Assembly (NCBI GenBank): GCA_002729725.1
Contig: PBYS01000124.1
Location: 1-62,839, forward strand
Source of the DNA: Puniceicoccaceae bacterium
GTDB lineage: Bacteria > Verrucomicrobiota > Verrucomicrobiia > Opitutales > Coraliomargaritaceae
Direction: 5' to 3'
DNA: 62,839 nucleotides
Shown: positions 26,121-35,863 of the stretch, one piece after another
How positions within the stretch are numbered: position 1 is the stretch's first letter
Layout: every line of letters starts with the position of its first letter
Made by a program: the position numbers and the translations under genes
The notes under the pieces: model-generated
What the model saw: the letters and a program-made list of their open reading frames with translations, nothing else
Database searches by the model: none
What the model was told of the DNA's origin: nothing

Positions 26121-27773
26121 ATGAATTCACAAGACTACGACGTCTCGGTGGAGCGCAATGTAAGTATGGTGCTATCCGATGGCACTCAACTTAGCAGCGA
26201 CATCTACCGAGTCCCCAGTGAACAGGCGCAACCAGTATTGTTAATGCGTCAGCCCTACGGACGCGAGATTGCATCCACTGTAGTGTATGCACAACCTGAA
26301 TACTTTGCACGAGCCGGGTTTATTGTCATCATTCAAGACGTCCGCGGCCGTGGAGAATCCGAAGGCGACTTCTACACCTTTCGCAACGAAGCAGCCGATG
26401 GCCGCGAGACGATTGAATGGGCCGCTCAACTCGACGGCGCCGACGGGCGCGTCTGCATGTATGGCTTTTCCTATCAGGCATACACCCAACTCGCGGTGCT
26501 CAAGGCCAAGCCGGACGCCTTGGTGGCGATCGCGCCCCACATGGCCGCGGCCGACCTCTACAATGGCTGGTTCTACAGAAACGGCATCCTGCGCCTGGCC
26601 ACGACACTCAGCTGGGGCAACCAAATGTTGCGCGAAGACGCATGGCGCCGCGGAGCCACAGAGAGCGCAGCCGCACTGGAAAAGTCTTACACCAATTTTA
26701 AGGAGCTCACACATCAGTTTCCACTCGCGACCGCCGAGCCGCTCAACAACGAGGACATCCCCAACTATGCCGTCGATTGGATGGCGCACTCTGAAAAGGA
26801 CGCCTACTGGCAAGCACTCGATTGTAGCGAAGCGCTCGCCGAATCTGAGGTCGCCGTCTTTCACTTGGCAGGCTATTACGACTACTATTCCGAAGGTAGC
26901 ACACTTGCCTACGAATGCAGGAAAGATACGTCCAAAGACTTTTTTCTGTTTGGTCCATGGAAACACATTCCATGGGAACGTTGGATGAATGGCCGCGACT
27001 TTGGCGATCAACTACGCATCGACACAGACGCCATGCTGGTTGAGTTTTTCAATGCACAGCTTGGCCGCGGCGAAGTTAAACACCAAGGCGTGCAATACTT
27101 TGTGTTGGGCAAAAACTGCTGGCAAACCTCAGCGCACTGGCCCCCCAATACTGGCAGCATCGACTACTACCTCAGCTCAGGCGGCAATGCCAACAGTAGC
27201 TTCGGCGACGGCCAACTCCTACCTGATACAACAACTGACTCGCCCTCCGATCATTTCACTTACGACCCAGAAGTGCCCGTGAGCGCTCCAGGTGGTTTCA
27301 TTCCAGTCTGGGGCCCGGTAGATTTAAAGGCACAACAACAAGGTAACAACATCCTCGTTTACGACACCGCGCCCTTCAGCAGCGAACAAACAATCGTCGG
27401 ACAGCCCGAATTAGAACTCAGCGTTGCCACCACTGCCGAGGCCACTGACTTCGTCGCGCGCCTCTCTTGGCTCAAGCCCGATGGCAGCGCGACCTTCCTC
27501 TGCATGGCTGCCGCATCAACCAATCAGGAACGCATTGGCGAGAACAATGCCTACAGCTTAAAGCTGAAGTTTGATGCCACCGCAGTCTGTATTCCGGTAG
27601 GCGATCAGCTGCGACTCGACATCGCCAGTTCAGCCTTCCCTCTGATCGCACGCCATCCCAACACAAAGGCGGACCGTTTAGGTCTCCTAAATCAAAGCCA
27701 CTTTAAGCGCGCCCGACAGACGGTCTACCACGACACGGCGCGCCCCTCGCGGCTCAAACTTCCAACCCTGTGA
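26121..27773 (+). CDS. CocE/NonD-family hydrolase (S15-like alpha/beta hydrolase)
   Basis: 550 residues, no signal peptide. The catalytic domain begins VSMVLSDGTQLSSDIYRV. The nucleophile elbow is GFSYQAYTQ (Ser about 117; family usually GxSYxG), the Asp lies in FHLAGYYDYY, and the His in LFGPWKHIPW. A C-terminal jelly-roll domain (about 370-550) is typical of cocaine esterase and glutaryl-7-ACA acylase relatives, which cleave esters or amides. Between an FAD-linked enzyme and an ABC transporter, hydrolysis of an imported amide or ester is a reasonable guess. Confidence 0.88.
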   Translation: MNSQDYDVSVERNVSMVLSDGTQLSSDIYRVPSEQAQPVLLMRQPYGREIASTVVYAQPEYFARAGFIVIIQDVRGRGESEGDFYTFRNEAADGRETIEWAAQLDGADGRVCMYGFSYQAYTQLAVLKAKPDALVAIAPHMAAADLYNGWFYRNGILRLATTLSWGNQMLREDAWRRGATESAAALEKSYTNFKELTHQFPLATAEPLNNEDIPNYAVDWMAHSEKDAYWQALDCSEALAESEVAVFHLAGYYDYYSEGSTLAYECRKDTSKDFFLFGPWKHIPWERWMNGRDFGDQLRIDTDAMLVEFFNAQLGRGEVKHQGVQYFVLGKNCWQTSAHWPPNTGSIDYYLSSGGNANSSFGDGQLLPDTTTDSPSDHFTYDPEVPVSAPGGFIPVWGPVDLKAQQQGNNILVYDTAPFSSEQTIVGQPELELSVATTAEATDFVARLSWLKPDGSATFLCMAAASTNQERIGENNAYSLKLKFDATAVCIPVGDQLRLDIASSAFPLIARHPNTKADRLGLLNQSHFKRARQTVYHDTARPSRLKLPTL

Positions 27774-27789
27774 ATGACGCTTCCTCTCT

Positions 27790-28557
27790 ATGACTACCAA
27801 CAGTAATAATATTCCAATGGTCCGATTGGCCGGCGCCCACAAGCGGTTCGGCGAGACGACAGTTTTGGAAGACATCAATTTTCAAGCAGCCAAGGGCGAG
27901 TTCATTAGTTTGGTCGGCCCCAGTGGTTGTGGCAAATCCACCTTGCTCAAAATCATCGCTGGACTCCACTCACTCAGCGAGGGTGAAGTCGTGGTGGACG
28001 GGATGAATCCTAAAAATGCACGCGAGGAAATGGCCTTTATTTTCCAGGAAGCGAATCTACTTCCTTGGAAGCGCGTGCAACAAAATACAGAATTGCCACT
28101 CAAACTTCGAGGCGAATCAACAGAGCGCCGCGTGGAGACCGCGCGCAAGATGCTGGAACTGGTCAATCTCTCACATGCCCTGGACAAGTTTCCATGGCAA
28201 CTCTCTGGCGGTATGCGCATGCGCGTCTCCATTGCACGGGCGCTCACCTTAGCGCCCCGCGTGCTACTACTCGATGAACCTTTCGGCGCACTCGATGAGA
28301 TGACACGCGATAATCTAAACGAGGACTTACTACGCATTCATGCCCGCGACCAATGGACCGCATTCTTCGTCACTCACTCAGCGGCCGAAGCGGTCTTCCT
28401 ATCCAATAAGGTGGTCGTACTTTCCGCGAATCCAGGTCGCATTTCGCAGGTAATCGAAATCGATCTGCCCAAGGAAAGAAACGCAGAACTGCGCGAAGGC
28501 TCTGCCTATCTCAACTACGTTGCGAAGGTCTCTAACGCCATCCGAACCGTACACTAA
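27790..28557 (+). CDS. ABC transporter ATP-binding protein, NitT/TauT-ThiZ type
   Basis: 255 residues. Walker A GPSGCGKSTLL, Q-loop FQEANLLPW, signature LSGGMRMRVSIARAL (GM replaces the usual GQ), Walker B VLLLDEPFGALDE and the switch His in VTHSAAEA are all present. This subfamily powers uptake of nitrate, sulfonates and thiamine-precursor pyrimidines. It is the only ABC ATPase in the island and is directly followed by the permease (8 nt). The four THI5-like binding proteins probably share it. Confidence 0.93.
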   Translation: MTTNSNNIPMVRLAGAHKRFGETTVLEDINFQAAKGEFISLVGPSGCGKSTLLKIIAGLHSLSEGEVVVDGMNPKNAREEMAFIFQEANLLPWKRVQQNTELPLKLRGESTERRVETARKMLELVNLSHALDKFPWQLSGGMRMRVSIARALTLAPRVLLLDEPFGALDEMTRDNLNEDLLRIHARDQWTAFFVTHSAAEAVFLSNKVVVLSANPGRISQVIEIDLPKERNAELREGSAYLNYVAKVSNAIRTVH

Positions 28558-28565
28558 AAAACATC

Positions 28566-29384
28566 ATGGCCTCGACTTCTAAAAAGATCCAATCCGCCTT
28601 ACTGCCTATCACATCAGGCGCCATCATCCTAGCTGTATGGTATTTAATCAGCTACTGGTATGGCCGCTCGGTAGGCTACGACGTACAGCGCATTATCATT
28701 CCCTTCCCGCATCAAATTACTTCGGCTCTATGGAGCGAACGCGAAGTGCTCTGGCAGTCGACAAGACAAACGGCACTCTCCGCACTTATCGGCTTCGTGG
28801 CCGCGGTCTCGGTTGGCTATGCGCTTTCGATGCTCCTCGCCTCCGCAGTCTGGGTCAAAAAAGCGCTCTACCCTTGGGTATTGGTGCTGCAAATGACGCC
28901 TGTGGTCGTGCTCGCTCCGATCTTTGTGCTATGGATGGGACAAGGACTGCCAAGTATCACAGCGATCACATTTATGATCGGCTTCTTTCCAGTCGTGGCC
29001 AACACCACAATGGGACTCGTCTCCACCGATCGTAATTTGCTCGATCTCTTCGAGATGAGCAATGCCACCAAAGCGCAAGAAATCCTACACCTACGAGTGC
29101 CCTACGCGATGCCCTACTTCTTAACAGGCATGAAAATCGCCGGCACGCTCGCCCCGATCGGAGCAATCTCGGGCGACTTATTTGCCGGTAGCTCACAAGG
29201 AGGCGTCGGCGGCATCGGCTACATGGTCATCCTCTACAACTCGCAACTCAAGATCCCAGAGCTTTTTGCCACCGCCCTAGTCGCCTGCATGCTAGGCTTC
29301 GTCTTCGTAGGCTGTGTCAATTGGTTGCACTGGTATCTACTCAAAGACTGGCACGACTCGGCGCGCAAAGTTGAAAACACATAA
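28566..29384 (+). CDS. ABC transporter permease, NitT/TauT-ThiX type
   Basis: 272 residues with six predicted TM helices. The EAA-like cytoplasmic loop is FEMSNATKAQEILHLRVPYAMPYFLTGMKI, where the ATPase docks. It belongs to the BPD_transp_1 permeases paired with SsuB/TauB/ThiZ-type ATPases. It precedes the lipoprotein gene by 19 nt. It forms the inner-membrane channel of the island transporter. Confidence 0.93.
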   Translation: MASTSKKIQSALLPITSGAIILAVWYLISYWYGRSVGYDVQRIIIPFPHQITSALWSEREVLWQSTRQTALSALIGFVAAVSVGYALSMLLASAVWVKKALYPWVLVLQMTPVVVLAPIFVLWMGQGLPSITAITFMIGFFPVVANTTMGLVSTDRNLLDLFEMSNATKAQEILHLRVPYAMPYFLTGMKIAGTLAPIGAISGDLFAGSSQGGVGGIGYMVILYNSQLKIPELFATALVACMLGFVFVGCVNWLHWYLLKDWHDSARKVENT

Positions 29385-29403
29385 TCTCAAAACACTTCTA
29401 ATC

Positions 29404-30408
29404 ATGAAAAATAAACTATTGTATCCACTCGCCGCGCTTCTATCAGCCAGTCTCCTGTTCACAGGCTGTGGCACAGAGAAAGAAACTGCTGAAAATGGAT
29501 TAATTCCCATCACCTTGCAAACCGACTGGTATGCACAGGCAGAACACGGTGGCTTCTACCAAGCCGTGGTTGAAGGTTACTACGAAGAAGTCGGCCTGGA
29601 CGTGACCATTCAACAAGGTGGCCCCAACGCGATGGGCACCCAAAAAGTAGTCAGTCAAAGTGTCGAGTTTGGCATTGGCCGCGCAGACGACATCGTTGTG
29701 CATGCTGCCAATAAACTCCCACTCGTGATCGTATCCGCACTCATGCAACACGACCCACAAGCCTTACTCGTACACGAGGAGAGCGGCATCAACAGTTTCA
29801 AAGATCTGGATGGGCGTACTGTCATGGCCACTCCTGGCGCAGCCATGATCCGCTTTCTGGAAAAACGTTTCGACATCAGTATCAACTTAGTCCCACTCGA
29901 CTTTGGAATGAGCCGCTTCTTAGCGGACGTTAATTTTGTGCAGCAGTGCTTCATCACCAACGAGCCCTACTACATAAAAAAAGAAGGCGCCAACGCAAAG
30001 ACGCTCCTGATCGCCGACAGTGGTTACGATCCATACCGAGTGATTTTTACCAGCCGCGGCTATGCAACAAAGAACCCAGAAATCGTCAAAGCCTTTGTCG
30101 CAGCCAGCAACAAAGGTTGGAAATCCTACATGGCGGGTCCACGTGAAAAAGCCAATGCACTCATCACACAACTTCACCCCAAGATGACTGAGGAATTTCT
30201 CAATTATAGCGTCAAGGCGATGATCGAAAACCACTTGATCGAGGGCAATGAAGCCGAGGATCAAACTGGGCTCATTCAACCAAAGCGTATGCAAGGGCTC
30301 ATCGACAACTTACTTGAGGTCGGTGTGATCGATACCTCCGTCGACGCCCATGATTTAGCTCCTACAAAATACTTACCCGCCGATCTTCAGGCAATGGTCA
30401 CTAAATAA
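29404..30408 (+). CDS. THI5/NMT1-like ABC substrate-binding lipoprotein (EHGG type), copy A
   Basis: 334 residues starting at the ATG at 29404, chosen because it gives a lipoprotein signal with lipobox LFTGC. The mature N-terminus has TLQTDWYAQAEHGGFYQAVVEGYY; the AEHGG resembles the (P/D)HGG of ThiY-type pyrimidine-binding proteins. Further motifs are VTIQQGGPNAMG and DLDGRTVMATPGAA. It directly follows the permease gene. It is close in sequence to the protein at 34783-35787 and more distant from the QFAG pair. Confidence 0.9.
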   Translation: MKNKLLYPLAALLSASLLFTGCGTEKETAENGLIPITLQTDWYAQAEHGGFYQAVVEGYYEEVGLDVTIQQGGPNAMGTQKVVSQSVEFGIGRADDIVVHAANKLPLVIVSALMQHDPQALLVHEESGINSFKDLDGRTVMATPGAAMIRFLEKRFDISINLVPLDFGMSRFLADVNFVQQCFITNEPYYIKKEGANAKTLLIADSGYDPYRVIFTSRGYATKNPEIVKAFVAASNKGWKSYMAGPREKANALITQLHPKMTEEFLNYSVKAMIENHLIEGNEAEDQTGLIQPKRMQGLIDNLLEVGVIDTSVDAHDLAPTKYLPADLQAMVTK

Positions 30409-30440
30409 TTAAAATTAGCCCAGCGGCACCTAGGCAAATA

Positions 30441-31826
30441 ATGAAGCTCAAACCCGACTTCCTCTCTAAACTGGCAGATATCGTTGGCGAAGACAAACTG
30501 ATCACTAGCGAAGCCTCGACTTTGAAGCTCTCGCGCGATTACGCATGGTATTCCCCATTTTTGAAGGAGTCACTGGCGAGTAAGCGAGCCGACGCAGTCG
30601 TGAAGGTTCAAGATGAAGCCAGCTTAGAGCAAGTAATCGCCAGCTGCGTCGCGGAGGAAGTGCCAGTCACCATTCGTGGCGCGGCCACTGGTAATTATGG
30701 TCAATGCACCCCCTTCGAAGGCGGCGTATTGATCGACATCAACGGCCTCAACGAAATTATCGAAATCGGTGATGGCTGGGTTGAAGCGCAAGCAGGCGTC
30801 CGTATCCAAACATTGGAAAACGCCGTCCGCAAAGAAGGCTGGGAGCTCCGAAGCTACCCCTCGACTTGGGTGCGTTCCACCCTCAGCGGCTACATTGGCG
30901 GTGGCTCCGGAGGCATCGGCTCTGTCACTTGGGGACGACTGCAAGAGGCCGGCACCATTAAAACCGCCGAGGTGCTCACCGTTGAAGATCCACCACGTAA
31001 ATTCCGACTGGAAGAGGAAGCGGCCCGCAAGATCCACCACACCTACGGCACCAACGGTATCACGACCCGCATCACCTTGCGTCTCGCCCCCAAAGCCGAT
31101 TGGCGACAAATCATGGTGGTCAGCGAAGATTGGTGGAAGCTAATGGATTTCGCCGCAGAGATCGCTGATGACAAAAGCTGGAACAAGCGACTAATCAGCG
31201 TGCACGAATGGCCGATCCCGAGCTACTTCAAGGGCCTCAAAAAATGGATACGTTGCGATGCACATCTAATCTTTTTTGAAATAGAAGAAAGCCAATCTGA
31301 GGCATTCAAAGCATTCGTGATCAAACGCGGCCTCGAAATACAGCACGACATTGAGCCCCACGAACCACGCAAGGCACCGATGTATTCAGATTTCACATAC
31401 AACCACACCACACTCTGGGCGCTGAAATTCGACCCCAGCTTCTCTTATATGGGCAACCGCTTTGACCGCACACGCTATAAAGAGCAGATGCAGGCGATCA
31501 AAGCCGAATTTCCTGAGGAGGTCTGGTGGCACTTTGAAATTTTACGTGACTACACCAACGACCAGCCCATTTTCGCCTGCTTAACAATTTTCCGTTTCAC
31601 CACAGAAGAGCGCTTCAATGAGTTACGCGCATTCATGCAAAGCCAAGGCGTCTCCACCGCAGGAGCCCACACACCTTTCCTAGACGAGGGGCTCCACACC
31701 GGAGACTTGGACGCCAAGCTCGCAGTCAAAGACTTCGCCGACCCCAAGGGTCTATTGAACCCAGGCAAGTTGAAAACGTACAAGCCTGGCAGCTATGGAA
31801 ACTGGGCCCCACAGAGCATCGCCTAG
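30441..31826 (+). CDS. FAD-linked oxidoreductase (FAD_binding_4 / GlcD-like), copy 2
   Basis: 461 residues, a paralogue of the enzyme at 24556. FAD-binding motifs are TIRGAATGNYGQCTPFEGGVLIDI and RSTLSGYIGGGSGGIGSVTWG; the C-terminus is VKDFADPKGLLNPGKL. It shares WYSPFLKESLASKRAD with copy 1 at the same place, which points to a duplication with divergence. Both copies lie beside a THI5-like lipoprotein gene. Possibly the two act on successive or related substrates. Confidence 0.88.
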   Translation: MKLKPDFLSKLADIVGEDKLITSEASTLKLSRDYAWYSPFLKESLASKRADAVVKVQDEASLEQVIASCVAEEVPVTIRGAATGNYGQCTPFEGGVLIDINGLNEIIEIGDGWVEAQAGVRIQTLENAVRKEGWELRSYPSTWVRSTLSGYIGGGSGGIGSVTWGRLQEAGTIKTAEVLTVEDPPRKFRLEEEAARKIHHTYGTNGITTRITLRLAPKADWRQIMVVSEDWWKLMDFAAEIADDKSWNKRLISVHEWPIPSYFKGLKKWIRCDAHLIFFEIEESQSEAFKAFVIKRGLEIQHDIEPHEPRKAPMYSDFTYNHTTLWALKFDPSFSYMGNRFDRTRYKEQMQAIKAEFPEEVWWHFEILRDYTNDQPIFACLTIFRFTTEERFNELRAFMQSQGVSTAGAHTPFLDEGLHTGDLDAKLAVKDFADPKGLLNPGKLKTYKPGSYGNWAPQSIA

Positions 31827-31870
31827 TCACGACGCCCCTTACTCGTCTTCGGTGGAAGCGACTAACTAAA

Positions 31871-31890
31871 TTGTACGCACGCACGTTCAA
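31871..31890. promoter_or_regulatory. Imperfect palindrome, possible activator site upstream of the receptor gene
   Basis: TTGTACG-N6-CGTTCAA: 6 of 7 positions symmetrical, about 190 nt upstream of the -24/-12 motif at 32059. That is a usual distance for sigma-54 activator sites. No matching copy was found by eye at the other motifs. Confidence 0.3.
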
Positions 31891-32058
31891 TTGCTTCTAT
31901 AATGCACATAAAATGGAAATACGCTGCGCCATAAGCTCTACGCCTACACATACAAGCCAGTCATAAAGACTGATCTCAGGTACCTTCCGTATACACTAAA
32001 GCTAGCATTTGACCGAATATTAGCGTTTTTGTTCAATCAAATTAGAAAAATCAAATTG

Positions 32059-32074
32059 TGGCATGGCTGTTGCT
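32059..32074 (+). promoter_or_regulatory. Sigma-54-type -24/-12 promoter of the TonB-dependent receptor gene
   Basis: TGGCAT-N5-TTGCT matches the consensus TGGCAC-N5-TTGCW at all but one base, with exact GG-N10-GC spacing. Transcription would start near 32085, giving a leader of about 47 nt. It lies in a 305-bp gap between the second FAD enzyme and the receptor, so the receptor can be induced separately. Confidence 0.6.
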
Positions 32075-32131
32075 TAGAGTGACGATGATTCGACTACCAA
32101 CAAACTAAACACAAAAACAACCATACCACGC

Positions 32132-34702
32132 ATGAAAATAACGCAAAACAGAGCATTGCTGTCAATGCTGTTCCTATCACCGCTAGCTTATCCGGGGCTA
32201 CAAGCGCAAGAAGCCACTGAGGCAGAAGAACTTCCAGAATTGGAAATGTTCATCGCAGAAGAAAGCGCTTCAGCACTCAACGATACAGTGCTACCAACGG
32301 ATCGAGCTATTTCGGGATTATTCGGCGACACGACCAGCATTCTGGAAGTGCCACGCTCAGTGACGCTACTCTCACCAGAACTACTCGAACAATATAACAT
32401 CGACGACCTTCGTGATCTCGAAAAGTTTGGAGCCGGCACACAACAAGCCAACTATTATGGCGTGGCAGGCACACCGCAACTTCGCGGCATCGCTGCTGGC
32501 ACCTACCTCAATGGTATGCTACGCGCCTATAATCGAAATGAAATGCCACTCTCATTCGGTTCACTAGAAGCAATTGAAGTAGTCAAAGGTCCCGCACCAG
32601 CCGAGTATGAAACCAGTCTAGTAGGTGGTTTCGTAAACTTGATTCCAAAGAGCCCATTCTATGATGAAACACGTGGTTCAGCAGAAGTCGAGATTGGCAG
32701 TTACGATATGTTGAAAATGCAATTTGATGTCGGCGGTCCAATCATGCTTGGCGAAATGCCTGCCGCTTATCGCGTTTCAGTTACAAGCCAGCAATCCGAC
32801 AGCTACTACGACAACGTCAGCAACGATTACACCTCGATGTATGGCGCCATTAAGTTTCAACCCAAAGATAACATCAAAGTCTTCACAGGCGGTGAGTATT
32901 TCGACTACAAGTCGAATGAAAATGCAGGGTGGAATCGCATCACCCAAGATCTTATCGATAATGGAAACTACATCATCGGTTCTCCAATCGATGTCACCTC
33001 CGGCGCTTATGGCGGCAATGCAGATCGTGACCTCGCGGGACCAAACCTTAACGCCCCCAATACATGGGGTGGCGCAACTGACGTTGATTACACGAACTAC
33101 TCTGCATATGGTGTCGACAACTTTTGGGCACTCGCGGTGGACAAGAGTATTGTTGATCAAGCCGTCATAGATGGCACCATAACATCGGCCCAACGTGACT
33201 TGATGTTGGACCTGGAAGATGCCGGTGATTTAGCGACTGCCTACGGAACATCTGGTGCCACTCCAGTCGCACAAGAGAAGTATCGTTATACCGAAGATTA
33301 CATCAACTCCGGCGGAGAAATCTTCACCGAAAATATCGACGGTTCTACTGTGCTCGCGAGCGATGAAGACTATGCAAACTCAACCGATTACGTTTGGTTT
33401 GGTGATGTTGTCATTGAAACAAATCCTGACCGTGAATTCATTTGGAAGAACTTCGCCGAATATCTAGAGACCTCGAAGTTCTCAACATACGGCTACGCAA
33501 TCGACACCGAGCAAACGATTCTCGCTACTAAATTCATGATGCGTGACCGCGCACTCATTAAGAATTCCACACTCAGCCTAGGCGGTGGCTTACGCTATGC
33601 AGAAGCAAAGCAACTGCAAGACTATGATTCCGAGCCCTTCCAACGCACGGACATCACCCAAGGCCTCACCCCGAACGATGTCATTTATACTGGCCCACAA
33701 AGCGCTACAGGATCCGCAACTAACCTGTGGTCACCTGACGCTAGCCGAGAATCAGAAAGTGTGTTCTCTTCGCTCTTCGCCACACTCGAAACACACTGGA
33801 CAGAAGATCTCTTCAGCTACTTAAGTGTTCGTGGCGACCATGTTGACTATGATGTCGATATGCCAAGCGAAGTGGAGCAAGCCAGCGCAGCTCAAATTCA
33901 AGCTGCCCAAGATGGGTCCGGAACATCCGATTACTTAAATTGGGCGATCGGCCTGAACTACGAAATTTTCGATGGCGTCAACATCTACGGAACCTACCAA
34001 GAGGGCACCTCTTACTCACCCACGCAAGGTGGTGTGATTCAAAGCGAAGGTAACTTCAACGATTCCATACTTAAGGAAGTCGGAGTAAAATTTTCCTTGA
34101 TCGAGAATAAACTCTTCACCTCCTTAGCTTACTACGAATGGGAGCAATCGGGCTTCAACCAACGCTCCGCTTCAGCTAATAACTACGAGGGCGAAGGCTT
34201 TGAAGCTGAGGTCACATGGCAAGTCACAGAAGCGTTCACAGTCATCGGTTCCTACACATGGCAGGAAGTCACTTTGCTTGAAGGCCCAGGTTACCGCGCA
34301 GCTGCTTTATCCGCTGAAGAGATTGCGCTCTCTGGGGGAACATTCACTCCCACAACTAATAATGTGAGCGTATCCGACTACACAGTTCCCGGATCGCCCG
34401 CAACAGTTATTAAACTCTTCGGCATCTACAAATTCGATAATGGCATTGGATTCTCCGGTGGTGGCGTTTGGTCCGACTCATACGACATAAACTACGAACG
34501 CACACTTAAGGCCGATGATTCCTTAATCTTCAGTGCTAATGTATTCTATGAAGGTGAAAACTGGGATATTACATTCTCCGTCGAGAACTTAACTGGCGAA
34601 GAATACTACCTAGGAGCCGATCCCGGTTTCGCTTCGAGCACAATCGGAACCAAAGGCCCCGACGAGCCTTCCTACGCTCTGTCTGTAAAGTATAAGTTCT
34701 AA
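32132..34702 (+). CDS. TonB-dependent outer-membrane receptor
   Basis: 856 residues. Signal peptide (LLSMLFLSPLAYPGLQAQ), a short acidic N-terminal region that may hold the TonB box (ELEMFIAEE), then the plug domain at about 60-185 (VPRSVTLLSPELL, IRGIAAGTYLNG-like, VEVVKGPA..YE as IEVVKGPAPAEYE, GGFVNLIPK). A beta-barrel to the C-terminal Phe (YALSVKYKF) follows. It imports bulky or scarce ligands across the outer membrane using TonB. Its place among binding-lipoprotein genes implies that it delivers the island substrate to the periplasm. A strong terminator follows. Confidence 0.93.
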   Translation: MKITQNRALLSMLFLSPLAYPGLQAQEATEAEELPELEMFIAEESASALNDTVLPTDRAISGLFGDTTSILEVPRSVTLLSPELLEQYNIDDLRDLEKFGAGTQQANYYGVAGTPQLRGIAAGTYLNGMLRAYNRNEMPLSFGSLEAIEVVKGPAPAEYETSLVGGFVNLIPKSPFYDETRGSAEVEIGSYDMLKMQFDVGGPIMLGEMPAAYRVSVTSQQSDSYYDNVSNDYTSMYGAIKFQPKDNIKVFTGGEYFDYKSNENAGWNRITQDLIDNGNYIIGSPIDVTSGAYGGNADRDLAGPNLNAPNTWGGATDVDYTNYSAYGVDNFWALAVDKSIVDQAVIDGTITSAQRDLMLDLEDAGDLATAYGTSGATPVAQEKYRYTEDYINSGGEIFTENIDGSTVLASDEDYANSTDYVWFGDVVIETNPDREFIWKNFAEYLETSKFSTYGYAIDTEQTILATKFMMRDRALIKNSTLSLGGGLRYAEAKQLQDYDSEPFQRTDITQGLTPNDVIYTGPQSATGSATNLWSPDASRESESVFSSLFATLETHWTEDLFSYLSVRGDHVDYDVDMPSEVEQASAAQIQAAQDGSGTSDYLNWAIGLNYEIFDGVNIYGTYQEGTSYSPTQGGVIQSEGNFNDSILKEVGVKFSLIENKLFTSLAYYEWEQSGFNQRSASANNYEGEGFEAEVTWQVTEAFTVIGSYTWQEVTLLEGPGYRAAALSAEEIALSGGTFTPTTNNVSVSDYTVPGSPATVIKLFGIYKFDNGIGFSGGGVWSDSYDINYERTLKADDSLIFSANVFYEGENWDITFSVENLTGEEYYLGADPGFASSTIGTKGPDEPSYALSVKYKF

Positions 34703-34727
34703 AAATAGCAGACTATTTTTTCTAACT

Positions 34728-34760
34728 GGGGCGGACGGATTATTCCGTCCGCCCTTTTTT
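34728..34760 (+). terminator. Rho-independent terminator after the receptor gene
   Basis: Perfect 11-bp stem GGGCGGACGGA / TCCGTCCGCCC, 4-nt loop, then seven T. It separates the receptor from the following binding-protein gene, which must have its own promoter or depend on read-through. Confidence 0.92.
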
Positions 34761-34782
34761 TATTGAATCTAACTCCAGCCAC

Positions 34783-35787
34783 ATGATGCATAAAACACAA
34801 TTAATCACCTCCCTAAGCCTCTGTACGGCCTCGCTGCTTGCATATCTAGGCTGTTCAGACAAAGCAGATAGCAGCGCAGAGGATGGTCTATTCCCGCTCT
34901 CCATTCAACTCGACTGGGTGGCCGAACCTGAACATGGTGGACTCTACACGGCCAAGGCACTCGGCTACTTTGAAGATGAAGGCCTTGACGTCACTCTGGT
35001 TCAAGGTGGCACGGGCTCCTATTCTCTCAACAAAGTGGGCGCCAACATCGCTCAAGTCGGCCAGGCTGACAGCACCAGTGTAGTCATGGCGACAGCCAAT
35101 GGCGCCCCACTCATCAATATCGCAGCCGTCTTCCAACAAGATCCTAGCGCTCTGATGCTGCAAGCCAGCAACCCGATCACTGAATGGAAGGAACTCGACG
35201 GCAAAACCATCATGGCTCGCCCGGAATGGCCCTTCCTTCCGTATGTGCAAAAGCAATACAATATCACACTCGAAGTGATCCCGCAAAACTTTCAACTCCA
35301 GCGCCTAATTCAAGATCCGAGTTTCATTCAACAGGGCTTCTACATCGCGGAGCCATTTTACGTCGAACAGAAGGGTGTCGAGCTCAAGTATCTCTACGTA
35401 TGGGACGCTGGCTTTGATGCCTACACCTCCCTCTTCACCAATAAGCGCTTTGCACGCGAGCACCCAGAAGAGCTCAAGGCTCTACTACGCGCGCTCAAAA
35501 AGGGCTATATCGAATATGTCGAAGGCGATCCGACACCGGCTCACGAGATCATGCTAAAGATCAATCCAAAGGTGACACCGGAATATTTAGCCTGGTCTCG
35601 TAATCAAATCATAAGCGAAAAGCTACACCGTGGCAATCCAAGCGCAGGTTTCTTTGCCGATTACCTGGAAATCACAGCCGAACGTTTCCAGAAACAAATT
35701 GATCAATTGGTGGACCTCGAAGTCATCGAAGCAGATACAATCACAGCGAAGGATGTCATGACCGCAGAGTTTTTGCCGCTAGAGTAA
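34783..35787 (+). CDS. THI5/NMT1-like ABC substrate-binding lipoprotein (EHGG type), copy B
   Basis: 334 residues. The signal peptide ends in a lipobox-like YLGC (LLAYLGCSDK). The mature start has SIQLDWVAEPEHGGLYTAKALGYF and VTLVQGGTGSY, close to the protein at 29404-30408. It has the same length and EHGG motif as copy A but an altered ligand-facing sequence, so its specificity may differ. It is the last gene of the rightward block, just after a terminator. Confidence 0.9.
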   Translation: MMHKTQLITSLSLCTASLLAYLGCSDKADSSAEDGLFPLSIQLDWVAEPEHGGLYTAKALGYFEDEGLDVTLVQGGTGSYSLNKVGANIAQVGQADSTSVVMATANGAPLINIAAVFQQDPSALMLQASNPITEWKELDGKTIMARPEWPFLPYVQKQYNITLEVIPQNFQLQRLIQDPSFIQQGFYIAEPFYVEQKGVELKYLYVWDAGFDAYTSLFTNKRFAREHPEELKALLRALKKGYIEYVEGDPTPAHEIMLKINPKVTPEYLAWSRNQIISEKLHRGNPSAGFFADYLEITAERFQKQIDQLVDLEVIEADTITAKDVMTAEFLPLE

Positions 35788-35863
35788 TTAGCGGCGAAGC
35801 CCAACGCAAACACCGGCTGCGCCTGCGTTCTACACTAAGGCAACCAGCACGATGGCGATCGGC

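Noticed and set aside
26241..27011. 256-codon open frame on the minus strand
   Set aside because: Antisense to the CocE-type hydrolase; no motif or signal sequence.
31898..31903. TATAAT upstream of the receptor gene
   Set aside because: No matching -35 at 16-18 bp spacing; kept only as a weak alternative to the -24/-12 motif.
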